A program made the position numbers and the translations under genes. This document shows, piece by piece, positions 38,642 to 47,832 of a stretch of DNA of 64,000 bases (position 1 is its first letter; every line of letters begins with the position of its first letter). Below the pieces are notes generated by a model. It ran no database searches and was not told the DNA's origin. It saw nothing but the letters and a program-made list of their open reading frames with translations. The stretch comes from CAYFPX01 sp964519895 (GTDB lineage Bacteria; Myxococcota_A; UBA796; CAJQPC01): assembly GCA_964519895.1 (NCBI GenBank), contig CAZFLE010000005.1, forward strand, positions 79,294-143,293, given 5' to 3'.

Positions 38642-41137
38642 TCACTCCCCCGACGCGTAGATCCGGCCCGTCGTCCCGTCGAGGGTGACCTGCTGCCCGT
38701 CTCGCAGCACCTGGGTGGCGCCCGGCACGTTCACCACCGCGGGGAGCCGGTATTCCCTGGCCACCACCGCGCCGTGGCTCAACATGGAGCCAAGCTCCAG
38801 CACGACCCCGCCGGCCACGAGGAAGAGCGGTGTCCAACCGGGGTCGGTCGCCGTCGCGACCAGGATGTCCCCACGCCCCAGCTTCCAGGCCTCGTCGGGG
38901 CTCGACAGGACGCGGACGGTGCCCGTGACTCTGCCCGGCGAGATGCCCAGTCCTCGGAGCCGGTCCCCGCCCACGGGGATCTCCAGGGCCTGGTCCCCCA
39001 CCAGGAACGTCGGCGGCCGACCTTCCTCGGCATAGGCGGCCCACCGCTTCTCCCGGCTGCCGATCCGCTCCAGTGCCTCGTCCCGCGAGAAGCTGCCCGC
39101 GGCGAGTCCCTGGAGCTCCGACCACTCCAGCCAGCGCACCCGTTCCCGATCCGCCAGGTGCTCCGCCCCCAGGTCCAGCAGGGCACCCTTGAGCACGAAG
39201 AGCAGCCGGTCGAACTGGTACCTCTGGTCCTCGCGCAGCTGCAGGTAGCGCCGGGTGAGCTCCACCAGCCGCACCAACGCTGCGCCCCGAGCGCCGCCCA
39301 CCTGGGACTTCAGCGCTCGGATCGCCACCAGGGCGGCCTCCTCCTGGGCCGTGGCCACCTGGGCTGGATCGGCCAGGACCCCGTCGGCGTAGGGCGCCAC
39401 CAGCCGCTCCACCCGGTGGGGTTCTTCGGCCCACCGCGGGCTGAAGATCTCCCACGACGACGACGCCCCCCGAAACCCGAAGGCGTCCAGGAATTCCTGC
39501 AGATCCCCGCCACCGCTCAGGCCGTGCAGCGCTCGGTTGGTCCGCTGGGTCCAGTTCTCGGCCGGACAGCGGAGCAGGTCGTCTCGCAGCGCTGGCGGCA
39601 CCAGGTTCTCGGCCAGCTGGAAGGTCAGGTTGGCGAAGAGCAGCGAGCAGATGTGCACCCGGATGTAGTCCCGTGCCAGCTCGATGCCGGCACGCACCCG
39701 CGCCACCGGCGGCTCCTCGGAGCGGGCGAGGGCCGGGATGTCCCGATCCAGGCGGCGCTCCAGGACGTCCCAGCTGGCCGGGTTGGTGAACGGATTGGCC
39801 CGGAAGCGCCGCCAGCGCTTCTCCTGAAAGGTGGTCCGGAAGATCGAGCCGTAGACCTTGAGGTCCGCTGGCGCGGCGAAGCGCCGCATCCACTGCTCGG
39901 ACTCCTCGGGGGGCAGGAACTCGAGCATGAAGCGCGGCGGAGGGCGGCCGGGGGGCTTGAAGGCCAGGTGCCGGAACACGGTGACGTTGAAGTAGGGCCA
40001 GCCCTTGTGGAGCCGGGTCGGGGGCGCGCCCCCCAGGAAGCGCCGCGCGGTCTCGGGGTAGGCGATGAACCACTCGAGCAGCGGCCCCACGACGCTCCAG
40101 CCGCAGGGGCTCGCCGGCTCGGTCCAGCGCTCGCCGACGAAGCGGCGGGTCCACAGGATCTGCCCGCCTCGCTGGGGCTCGCCCGCTGCGGTGACCGCTC
40201 GGGCCTGGAGCACGCGCACCCGACCATCCCGCCCCAGGGCCCACTCCACGTCCTGGGCGGTCCCGGTCAGGTCCTCGGCCTTGAGCCCCAGGCGGCCGAC
40301 CTCGAGCACCTGGGCCGGGGTCAGGGCCCGGGCACCTTGGGGCGCCGGCTGCCACGAGAGCTCGCCCGCCGGATCCGGCAGCAGCTGGCGAGCCTGTTCC
40401 GCCGGCTCCCAGCCCAGCTCGCTCAGGCCCCACAGGCCGAGCCGCCGCCGCACCCGCCCAGGGCTTCGCCGGGGGCGCTGGATCCGGTAGCGCTCTGGCA
40501 CGACCTGGCCACTCACCAGGGCCTCGCCCTGGCCCCAGGCCGCCTCCAGGGTCATCTCTCGCCAGCTGCCGCTCACCGGGTTCACCGTGAACAGTACCCC
40601 AGAGACCCGGGCGTCGACCAGGGCCTGGACCACCACCGCCATGCCCACCAGCGGCGGCCTGCGCAGGCCCTTGCGGCGGTAGACCAGCGCGCGCTCGCCG
40701 TACCAGGACGCCCAGCAGCGCCGGATCGCGCCGTGGAGCCCAGCGCCCGGCGCCACGTTGAGCACGGTCTCGTACTGCCCGGCAAAGGAGCGCTCCCGGC
40801 CGTCCTCGTCGACCGCCGACGACCGGACCGCGAAGGGGCCACCGACCCGCCGCGCAGCCCTGTCCAGGGCCTTGGCCAGCCGAGGGGGCAGCTCGGCCCC
40901 CAGGATCCCGTCCCGCAGCTCTCCTGCCCGCTGGGGCGTGGGATCCCGACGCAGCTGGCGCGCCAGCTCGGTCAGCCCGTTGTGATCCAGGGTCGCGCGG
41001 ACCGCGTCCACAGGCAGCACGAACGCCGCGGGCACCGGCAGCCCCCGGTCCACCAGCCGGGCCAGCGCCGCGGCCTTGCCACCGACCGACCGCACGTCGT
41101 CGGGATCGATCTCGGCGAGGGACAGGGTCCAGGACAC
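38642..41137 (-). CDS. PEP-synthase/rifampin-phosphotransferase-like dikinase
   Basis: The 831-residue protein has an N-terminal pyruvate-phosphate-dikinase ATP-grasp domain (about 1-330): SVGGKAAALARLV, RSSAVDED and GQGEALVSGQVV. A central domain of about 400 residues is unlike the PEP-synthase TIM barrel. A C-terminal swivelling phosphohistidine domain has the catalytic His near 787 in GSMLSHGAVVAREY. A missing PEP_utilizers_C barrel with a central acceptor domain is the layout of rifampin phosphotransferases (Rph), whose typical length is about 865. It would transfer the beta-phosphate of ATP to a hydroxylated acceptor via phosphohistidine. The acceptor is not known. GTG start. Confidence 0.78.
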   Translation of the reverse strand: MSWTLSLAEIDPDDVRSVGGKAAALARLVDRGLPVPAAFVLPVDAVRATLDHNGLTELARQLRRDPTPQRAGELRDGILGAELPPRLAKALDRAARRVGGPFAVRSSAVDEDGRERSFAGQYETVLNVAPGAGLHGAIRRCWASWYGERALVYRRKGLRRPPLVGMAVVVQALVDARVSGVLFTVNPVSGSWREMTLEAAWGQGEALVSGQVVPERYRIQRPRRSPGRVRRRLGLWGLSELGWEPAEQARQLLPDPAGELSWQPAPQGARALTPAQVLEVGRLGLKAEDLTGTAQDVEWALGRDGRVRVLQARAVTAAGEPQRGGQILWTRRFVGERWTEPASPCGWSVVGPLLEWFIAYPETARRFLGGAPPTRLHKGWPYFNVTVFRHLAFKPPGRPPPRFMLEFLPPEESEQWMRRFAAPADLKVYGSIFRTTFQEKRWRRFRANPFTNPASWDVLERRLDRDIPALARSEEPPVARVRAGIELARDYIRVHICSLLFANLTFQLAENLVPPALRDDLLRCPAENWTQRTNRALHGLSGGGDLQEFLDAFGFRGASSSWEIFSPRWAEEPHRVERLVAPYADGVLADPAQVATAQEEAALVAIRALKSQVGGARGAALVRLVELTRRYLQLREDQRYQFDRLLFVLKGALLDLGAEHLADRERVRWLEWSELQGLAAGSFSRDEALERIGSREKRWAAYAEEGRPPTFLVGDQALEIPVGGDRLRGLGISPGRVTGTVRVLSSPDEAWKLGRGDILVATATDPGWTPLFLVAGGVVLELGSMLSHGAVVAREYRLPAVVNVPGATQVLRDGQQVTLDGTTGRIYASGE

Positions 41138-41189
41138 ACCAGCTCCCTACCCTGGTTAGGTCCGGCCTTCCCAGCACTGCGAGGACTGC

Positions 41190-42818
41190 ATGGCCGGCGT
41201 CGATGGCATCTTCACCCCGCCCGTTCCCTCCAACGAGCCCGTCAAGCCCTATACGCCGGGCAGCCCAGAGGTCCGGTCCCTCAAGCAGGTGCTCTCCGGC
41301 ATGGAGGGGGTGATCACCGAGATCGCCAACGTGGTCGACGGCGACGTGATCGAGACCGGGCACACCTGGGACGTGACCATGCCCTGCGACCACGGCCACG
41401 TGCTGGGCCGCGTGCACATGGCAGGTCCCGAGCTGGTCGAGCAGGCCGTGGACAGCGCGCTCGAGGCCAAGGCCGACTGGGCCGCGATGGCGTGGCAGGA
41501 CCGCGCGGCCGTGTTCCTCAAGGCCGCGGACCTGCTGAAGGGGCCCTGGCGCGACGTCATCAACGCCAGCACCATGCTCGGCCAGGCAAAGACCGTGCAC
41601 CAGGCCGAGATCGACGCCGCCTGTGAGCTGATCGACTTCTGGAAGTTCAACGTGGACTTCGCCCGCCAGATCATGACCCAGCAGCCCCCGGTGTCCGGGC
41701 CCGGGGTCTGGAACCGCAGCGACCAACGGCCGCTGGACGGCTTCGTGCTGGCCGTCACCCCCTTCAACTTCACCAGCATCGCGGCCAATCTGCCCACAGC
41801 GCCGGCCCTGATGGGCAACACGGTGGTCTGGAAGCCCGCCCGCACCCAGGCCCACAGCGCCTGGTTCCTGATGGACCTGCTGCGCGAGGCCGGCCTGCCC
41901 GACGGCGTGATCAACATGGTGCACGGCGCCGGCCCCGACGTGGGCGAAGTGGTGCTGCCCCACCCCGACCTGGGCGGCATCCACTTCACCGGCTCCACCG
42001 CCACCTTCCAGACCATGTGGCGCACGGTCGGCGAGAACATCACCGGCTACCGGCAGTACCCGCGGATCGTCGGAGAGACCGGCGGCAAGGACTTCATCCT
42101 GGCCCATCCGTCCGCCGACGTGCGGCCCCTGGCGGTGGCGATGCTGCGCGGGGCCTTCGAGTACCAGGGCCAGAAGTGCTCGGCCGCGAGCCGCGCCTAC
42201 ATCCCCAGCAACCTGTGGCCGGCGGTGCGGGAGCAACTCCGCGGCATGATGGCCGAGATCACCCAAGGCGACGTCCGGGACTTCTCCAACTACGTCGCCG
42301 CAGTCATCGATCGCCGGGCCTTCACCAAGCACTGCGGCTACCTGGACCTGGCTGAAACCACGGCCAAGGTCGTGGCCGGCGGCCAGGCCAACGGCGACAC
42401 CGGGTGGTTCGTCGAGCCCACTGCAGTCCAGGTCGACGACCCCGGTCACCGGCTCATGGTCGAGGAGATCTTCGGGCCGGTCCTGACGATCTTCGTCTAC
42501 CCCGAGGGCGAGTGGACCGAGACCCTGGACGTGGTGGACCGGACCGGCACCTACGCCCTGACCGGGGCGGTGTTCAGCCAGGACCGCCAGGCCATCGTCC
42601 AGGCCACCCAGGCCCTGCGCCACGCCGCGGGCAACTTCTACATCAACGACAAGCCGACCGGCGCCGTCGTGGGCCAGCAGCCGTTCGGCGGATCCCGTGC
42701 GAGCGGCACCAACGACAAGGCCGGCTCCCCCTTGAACCTGATGCGCTGGGTCAGCCAGCGCTCGATCAAGGAGAACTTCGTGCCCCCTCGCGACTGGCGG
42801 TACCCCTTCCTGGGGTGA
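41190..42818 (+). CDS. pruA: L-glutamate gamma-semialdehyde (P5C) dehydrogenase
   Basis: The 542-residue aldehyde dehydrogenase is of the type-4, stand-alone P5CDH kind. Hallmarks include PVPSNEPVKPYTPGS at the N-terminus, catalytic Glu296 in GETGGKDF, catalytic Cys330 in YQGQKCSAASR, and GQQPFGGSRASGTNDKAG. It oxidises P5C/glutamate semialdehyde to glutamate with NAD+, the second step of proline degradation. No proline dehydrogenase gene is adjacent. It is divergent from the dikinase gene with 52 bases between starts. Confidence 0.95.
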   Translation: MAGVDGIFTPPVPSNEPVKPYTPGSPEVRSLKQVLSGMEGVITEIANVVDGDVIETGHTWDVTMPCDHGHVLGRVHMAGPELVEQAVDSALEAKADWAAMAWQDRAAVFLKAADLLKGPWRDVINASTMLGQAKTVHQAEIDAACELIDFWKFNVDFARQIMTQQPPVSGPGVWNRSDQRPLDGFVLAVTPFNFTSIAANLPTAPALMGNTVVWKPARTQAHSAWFLMDLLREAGLPDGVINMVHGAGPDVGEVVLPHPDLGGIHFTGSTATFQTMWRTVGENITGYRQYPRIVGETGGKDFILAHPSADVRPLAVAMLRGAFEYQGQKCSAASRAYIPSNLWPAVREQLRGMMAEITQGDVRDFSNYVAAVIDRRAFTKHCGYLDLAETTAKVVAGGQANGDTGWFVEPTAVQVDDPGHRLMVEEIFGPVLTIFVYPEGEWTETLDVVDRTGTYALTGAVFSQDRQAIVQATQALRHAAGNFYINDKPTGAVVGQQPFGGSRASGTNDKAGSPLNLMRWVSQRSIKENFVPPRDWRYPFLG

Positions 42819-42867
42819 CAACCCGCTGACAACGGGCGCTTGACAGCCGGTGCCAGGCTGCTACATT
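42816..42867 (+). promoter_or_regulatory. Sigma-70-type promoter of the XPB operon with TGACA repeats
   Basis: TTGACA (42840-42845), a 16-base spacer and TACATT (42862-42867) form a good promoter. Upstream are TGACA pentamers 11 bases apart (42816-42820 and 42827-42831). The spacing is similar to direct-repeat response-regulator boxes. The promoter lies about 200 bases before the helicase start, so a long leader of about 190 nt would be transcribed. Confidence 0.65.
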
Positions 42868-43046
42868 GGTGCGTGGACAAGGGGCTGGATCCCCGCGTCC
42901 CGCTTGCCTGGGCAGATCGCCCGACCACAGCACGGCTTCCCGCCCGTTGTCTGTGAGAAACCCAATGCCGTCCCCGAGGCGGCAGCGCTGAGGTCCCCCG
43001 CCGCGGCCCCGCCACGTATCCCTTCTGGGCGCCGCGCAAGACCGTC

Positions 43047-43061
43047 ATGAACGCACGATGA
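43047..43061 (+). other. Four-codon upstream ORF, in frame with the helicase start
   Basis: ATG AAC GCA CGA TGA (MNAR, stop) ends three bases before the helicase ATG at 43065. It is in the same frame. Neither ATG has a convincing Shine-Dalgarno. It may be chance, or it may serve for translational reinitiation in the long leader. No other product-encoding frame stands out in the leader. Confidence 0.25.
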
Positions 43062-43064
43062 GCC

Positions 43065-44753
43065 ATGCAAGTCAGGCCTGAGAACCCGGTCATCGTCCAG
43101 GGCGACGGAAAGGTCCTGGTCGAGACCAAACACCCTCGGTACGAGGCCGCCCGAGACCTGCTCGGGCGCTTCGCTGAACTCGAAGCCTCTCCCGAGCACC
43201 TGCACACCTACCGCATCACGCCGCTGTCGCTGTGGAACGCCGCGTCGTCGGGCATGACCCGCAGCGACATCGTCGACGAGCTGCGCGACTTCACCAAGTT
43301 CGACATCCCCCAGAACGTCCTGGACTCGGTCGGCGACACGATCCAGCGCTACGGGCTGGTCAAGCTGATGCCGCACCCGGAAGACCCGGCCAGCCTGATC
43401 CGGCTCGAGTTCGCCACGGCCTACATCGCCAAGGTCGTGAGCAACCTGCCCGAGATCCGAGAGCTCCTGGTCGAGGACGGCCGCCGCCACTGGGCCATCG
43501 ACGCCGGTCACCGGGGCATCTTCAAGCAGAAGGCGCTGCTCGCCGGCTGGCCCATCGAGGACCTGGCCGGCTTCCTGCCCGGGGCCCACCTGGACATCCG
43601 GCTGCGGGACAAGATGAAGGGCAATGGCAAGCCCTTCGGTGTCCGCCCCTACCAGGTCGAGGCCGCGAGCCGCTGGTACCTGGACGGCAAGCCCTCGGGC
43701 GGCCACGGCGTGGTCGTGCTGCCCTGCGGCGCGGGCAAGACCATCGTGGCCATGCAGTCCATGAACCTGCTCAACACCCACACGTTGATCCTGGCCACCA
43801 ACGCCGCCGCCGTGCAGCAGTGGGTCCGGGAGATCATCGACAAGACCCACCTGACCGAGCGCCAGGTCGGCGCCTACATGGGCACGACCAAGCAGATTCG
43901 CCCGGTCACCGTGGCGACCTACCAGATCATGACCTGGCGCCGCTCCAAGACCGCGGCCTTCGAGCACCTCCACCTGTTCACCGACCAGGACTGGGGCCTG
44001 TTGATCTACGACGAGGTCCACCTGCTGCCCGCCCCGGTCTTTGGTGCCACCGCAAACCTCCAGGCCCGCCGGCGCCTGGGCCTGACCGCCACCCTGGTGC
44101 GCGAAGACGGCCGCGAAGGCGACGTGTTCAGCCTGGTCGGACCCAAGCGCTACGACCTGCCCTGGCAGATGCTCGAGGACGGCGGCTTCATCGCCGAGGC
44201 GCGCTGCCACGAGGTCCGCGTCGCCTTCAACAACGGCGACGCCCAGAAATACGAAAAGACCGACGAGAACCGCAAGTTCAAGATGGCGTCGGTCAACCCG
44301 CTCAAGCTCGGCGCCATTCGCGAGCTCATCAAGCGCCACAAGGGCGACAACATCCTGGTGATCGGGACCTATGTCGACCAGCTGGAGCGGGTCTCCAAGA
44401 TGCTCGGGGCACCGCTCATCACCGGCAAGACCCCCCACAAGAAGCGCGAACAGCTCTTCGGGGACTTCCGCCGGGGCCGGATCAAGGTCCTGGTCGTCAG
44501 CAAGGTCGCGAACTTCTCGATCGACCTCCCCGACGCCAACGTCGCCATCCAGATCTCGGGCACTTTCGGCTCCCGCCAAGAAGAAGCCCAGCGCCTGGGC
44601 CGCATCTTGCGCCCCAAGAAAGATGGCGGCGAGGCGCACTTCTACACAGTCATCACCCGCGACACCAAGGAACAGGACTTCGCGCTCAAGCGCCAGCTGT
44701 TCCTGACCGAGCAGGGCTACCGCTACACCATCGAGGAGCGTGCAGCGAGCTGA
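43065..44753 (+). CDS. XPB/Ssl2-like DNA repair helicase
   Basis: The 562-residue SF2 helicase has an N-terminal damage-recognition-like region to about 185. It then has Walker A LPCGAGKTIVAM (219-230), DEVH at 316-319, LTATLVRED with the XPB-characteristic RED motif (346-348), and QRLGRILRP (motif VI). These identify bacterial XPB (Rv0861c-type), an ATP-dependent 3'-5' helicase/translocase thought to act in nucleotide excision repair. The partner gene follows 50 bases downstream. Confidence 0.95.
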   Translation: MQVRPENPVIVQGDGKVLVETKHPRYEAARDLLGRFAELEASPEHLHTYRITPLSLWNAASSGMTRSDIVDELRDFTKFDIPQNVLDSVGDTIQRYGLVKLMPHPEDPASLIRLEFATAYIAKVVSNLPEIRELLVEDGRRHWAIDAGHRGIFKQKALLAGWPIEDLAGFLPGAHLDIRLRDKMKGNGKPFGVRPYQVEAASRWYLDGKPSGGHGVVVLPCGAGKTIVAMQSMNLLNTHTLILATNAAAVQQWVREIIDKTHLTERQVGAYMGTTKQIRPVTVATYQIMTWRRSKTAAFEHLHLFTDQDWGLLIYDEVHLLPAPVFGATANLQARRRLGLTATLVREDGREGDVFSLVGPKRYDLPWQMLEDGGFIAEARCHEVRVAFNNGDAQKYEKTDENRKFKMASVNPLKLGAIRELIKRHKGDNILVIGTYVDQLERVSKMLGAPLITGKTPHKKREQLFGDFRRGRIKVLVVSKVANFSIDLPDANVAIQISGTFGSRQEEAQRLGRILRPKKDGGEAHFYTVITRDTKEQDFALKRQLFLTEQGYRYTIEERAAS

Positions 44754-44802
44754 CCGCGCACCCTGCGCCGGGCTCGCCGAACGCGATTCCCTGGAGAGAG
44801 AG

Positions 44803-46995
44803 ATGGACCAGGTCCAGGACGCACCCAAGGGCAAGGGCGGCGACGGCGCCAAGAAGGAAGGCGGCGGTGGCCGTCGGAACCGCAGAGGCCGGCGCGGCCG
44901 CGGCGGCAACAAGGGCGGGGACAACAACCCCGGCGTGAAGGCACCGGGCAGCGGCCGCAACGTGCGGCGGCGCCGCAGCCGGCGGCGTCGCTCCGCAGCC
45001 GTCACCGGGCTCACCCGGCGCCGGCGTCTGTCACGCAGCGAGCTCGAGGGCCTGACCGACTACGTCTCCAAGCTGCCCGAGAACCTGCTCCACGCACTGT
45101 ACCGGGGCCTGGGTGGCCAGCCCAAGCGGGTCACCGACCGGGATCGCCTGGTCCAGCTGAGCGTGCGTGCGGTGGCCCAGGGCAACCGCATGGGCAACCT
45201 GCTCAAGTCCATGCACGAGCGGGAGCGCACGGCGCTGGCCACCCTGCTCCAGTGCGGCGGCCTGGCCCACGCCGACGAGTTCCACCGGGAGCTCGGACTG
45301 TCCCTGGGCGGGCACGAGCGCGAGTGGCAGAAGGTCATGATCGCCCTGGCCGACAAGGGCCTGTTGGCCGCCACCGACGCCCAGGACGGCCACTTCTTCT
45401 ACCTGGTCCCCGATCCGCTCGTGGACCACATGACCGAGCACCTCAAGAACGAGCTCGGCGTGCCCGTGTTTGCCCACGAAGAGGTCCAGGTCCAGGACCA
45501 CCGCCCGTTCTGCCCGCCGCTGGACTTCTCCATCGCGACGCTGTGCACCTACATCGACCAGCGACCGCCGCGCTTGACCCAGCAACAGGACATCTACAAG
45601 GCCCACCAGGAGGAGATGGACACCTTCTTCGCCCAGCTGTGGGAGAGCAACTCCGAGCTCTTCCACTTCCACGTGGACTTCCTGATCCTGCACGGCCTGG
45701 TCGAGCTGCGCGGGGACCACGTGAGCGTGAACCGCGAGGTGGTCGAGGAGTGGCTCAACCTGGACCCCCAGGACCAGCGGGACCTGATCTTCCGGGCCCT
45801 GGACCGGCGGTTCTCCTATGCCGAGTGGATCCTGTGGGCCGTGCACAGCGGCAAGGGTGAGTGGGTGCCCGAGCGCCCGCTGTCGAACCTGTACCGGCGC
45901 TGGAAGCGCGGCGAGGACTGGCGTGAGCGCTACCACAAGAGCGAGTACGCCCCGACCCGCACCAACGAGCGGGAGTCCTTCTCGTTCGCCCCGCTGGTCA
46001 ACTGCGGCATGATCGAGCTCGGCGAGTGGGGCCAGGAGAAGTTCTACCGGCTCACGCCGCGGGCCCGGGCCCTGCTCGAGCCGCCCGAGGACGACGGCTT
46101 CACCGCGTTCTACCTGACCCCCAGCTTCGAGATCATGGCGCCGGCGGGCCTGGCACCGCTCCTGCTCTTCCGAGTCGGAGAGCTCTGCGAGCTCACAGGC
46201 TGTGACCGCGCCAACACCTATCGGGTGACCGAGATCTCCATCGAGCGGGCCCTGGAAAAGGACTGGCGCCGGGACGACGTGCTGGACTTCCTGCGGGACA
46301 ACTGCCAGACCGGTCTGCCCGAGAACGTCGAGCAGACCTTGAAGGGCTGGATGGGCCACCACGGCGACGTGGAGTTCCACGATGCCGTGCTGTTGACCGT
46401 GCACCGCAGCCGGATCCGTAAGCTCGAGAGCATGCGCGAACTCAAGCCCTTCCTGCTGCACCGCTTCACGCCCGGGCTCTACGCGGTCGACCGCGCCAAA
46501 CTCGACGAGATCCGAGCCGTGCTCAGCGACTCCGGCTTCTCGCCCGCGCTGCAGACCAAGTGCTACCCGGGCTCGCCAGACCAGGTGAGCGCCAGGGAGC
46601 GCTTGCTCAAGCTGGTGGTCGAGGCCCGCGAGATCTCCGAGGATCCCCAGGCCCGCGCCCACGCGGCCGACACCCGCCCGGCCGAGCTCCAGCCGGTGCC
46701 CGGCTCCAGCGTGGGCCAGGCCCGCAAGAAGAAAAAGAAGGAACAGGCCCCTCGGGTCTCCCCCCGCGAGGCCCGCTTGGTGGTCGAGCGTGCCCTCAAT
46801 GGCGGCCAGAACCTCGAGGTCCTTTACCTGGCCCGGGACGGCAAGCGCGTCACGTGCAAGGTGGCGCCCGAACGCCTGGCGATCACGCCCGCCGGCGACG
46901 AGGTCATGGTGGCCCTGGACATCAGCAAGAAGGCCCGTCGGACCTACCGGCTGACCAGCATCGAGCGGATGCGGGCGCTCAAGCGGCGAAAGTAG
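44803..46995 (+). CDS. Helicase-associated protein (XPB partner, Rv0862c-like) with WYL-like C-terminus
   Basis: The ATG at 44803 follows a GAGAGAG purine tract, giving 730 residues. The N-terminus (1-75) is very basic and Gly/Arg-rich, likely disordered and nucleic-acid-binding. The middle is helical. Around 450-560 the YLTPSFEIMAPAGLAPLLLFRVGELCELTG region matches the helicase_C_3/XPB-associated domain found beside XPB in actinobacteria. A basic RKKKKKE linker leads to a C-terminal WYL-like fold (NLEVLYLARDGKRVT...LDISKKARRTYRL). It is probably an accessory factor of the XPB helicase. Confidence 0.85.
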   Translation: MDQVQDAPKGKGGDGAKKEGGGGRRNRRGRRGRGGNKGGDNNPGVKAPGSGRNVRRRRSRRRRSAAVTGLTRRRRLSRSELEGLTDYVSKLPENLLHALYRGLGGQPKRVTDRDRLVQLSVRAVAQGNRMGNLLKSMHERERTALATLLQCGGLAHADEFHRELGLSLGGHEREWQKVMIALADKGLLAATDAQDGHFFYLVPDPLVDHMTEHLKNELGVPVFAHEEVQVQDHRPFCPPLDFSIATLCTYIDQRPPRLTQQQDIYKAHQEEMDTFFAQLWESNSELFHFHVDFLILHGLVELRGDHVSVNREVVEEWLNLDPQDQRDLIFRALDRRFSYAEWILWAVHSGKGEWVPERPLSNLYRRWKRGEDWRERYHKSEYAPTRTNERESFSFAPLVNCGMIELGEWGQEKFYRLTPRARALLEPPEDDGFTAFYLTPSFEIMAPAGLAPLLLFRVGELCELTGCDRANTYRVTEISIERALEKDWRRDDVLDFLRDNCQTGLPENVEQTLKGWMGHHGDVEFHDAVLLTVHRSRIRKLESMRELKPFLLHRFTPGLYAVDRAKLDEIRAVLSDSGFSPALQTKCYPGSPDQVSARERLLKLVVEAREISEDPQARAHAADTRPAELQPVPGSSVGQARKKKKKEQAPRVSPREARLVVERALNGGQNLEVLYLARDGKRVTCKVAPERLAITPAGDEVMVALDISKKARRTYRLTSIERMRALKRRK

Positions 46996-47053
46996 CCCAC
47001 CAAGACGGGTTGTCAGCCCCACGTCAAGAGGACGTCGGCACCCCGTCAACTAT

Positions 47054-47093
47054 ACAGTCAGACTTGACTGTTACTAGGTCGACCCCCTAAGAC
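47054..47093 (+). promoter_or_regulatory. Promoter with overlapping palindrome for the lipoprotein gene
   Basis: ACAGTCA-GACT-TGACTGT (47054-47071), with perfect 7-bp arms, overlaps a -35-like TTGACT (47064-47069). A possible -10 CTAAGA (47087-47092) is 17 bases further on. A GGAGG site at 47108-47112 serves the ATG at 47119. The palindrome over the -35 suggests a repressor or dimeric activator. The -10 is weak. Confidence 0.5.
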
Positions 47094-47118
47094 TGGCGCC
47101 CCAACTCGGAGGTCGTTC

Positions 47119-47784
47119 ATGTCCCGCATCCCCCCCGTCGTCCTGGCCATTGCCGCAGGCTGGGGCATCTCCGGCTGCGCCCCCGAGAGCGACACCGCCC
47201 CGGCAGGCGACGAGCCCGGTGCAACCGACCCCACGACCGAGACCCCCGCCACCGAGACCGAAGCCCAGGAGCTGGACTGCGAGGACGGCTTCGACGACGA
47301 CGACGACGGCCAGATCGACTGCGACGACAGCGACTGCGACGGGGTGTTCGTCTGTACCTGGCCGGCCAGCGTCGAGATCTTCAGCATCGTCGAGTACGAC
47401 GCCAACTCGACCGCCGAGACCTTTGGCGTGACCGACTGCGCCCTGGACCTGGGCGGCTGGCTGGACGAGGGCGGCTCGGTGTCGATGTGCGACGGCTGCG
47501 ACCTGCTGTACACCGGCGCGGTCACCTATGACATGGGGAACTGCCCCAGCGACTACATCACCACACCGAACCCCCTGGTCTACGGGTTCGTGTTCATCGA
47601 CGAGCACACCCGCCAGGTGTCGACCCACGAGGACGGCGCCTGGGAGCTGCTGGGCGAGTCCACTCGCGGTGGTGACGGCACCTGGGAGCTCACCACCACC
47701 GAGACCGTGCTCTACGACGTGCCGCTCTTGGGCGAGGTCGACGTCGGCACGTTCACGATCCGTCGGACCTTCACCGACGGTTGA
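47119..47784 (+). CDS. Secreted lipoprotein, unknown function
   Basis: This 221-residue lipoprotein has signal and lipobox MSRIPPVVLAIAAGWGISGC. A Thr/Pro-rich linker follows, then DCEDGFDDDDDGQIDCDDSDCDG, a single MopE-like or TSP3-like Asp-Cys repeat. The rest is a beta-rich domain with paired cysteines and no known family. Surface exposure with metal binding is likely. A good ribosome binding site and its own promoter precede it. Confidence 0.7.
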   Translation: MSRIPPVVLAIAAGWGISGCAPESDTAPAGDEPGATDPTTETPATETEAQELDCEDGFDDDDDGQIDCDDSDCDGVFVCTWPASVEIFSIVEYDANSTAETFGVTDCALDLGGWLDEGGSVSMCDGCDLLYTGAVTYDMGNCPSDYITTPNPLVYGFVFIDEHTRQVSTHEDGAWELLGESTRGGDGTWELTTTETVLYDVPLLGEVDVGTFTIRRTFTDG

Positions 47785-47832
47785 GCAGAGCCCAGGGCGT
47801 CAGCCGACTCCCTCCTGGGATATCTCGCGGCC

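Noticed and set aside
38568..42821. Minus-strand frame of over 1400 codons spanning the dikinase and P5C dehydrogenase
   Set aside because: It is antisense to the pruA gene and off-frame to the dikinase. Its translation lacks any family motif, and GC-rich codon bias keeps stops out.
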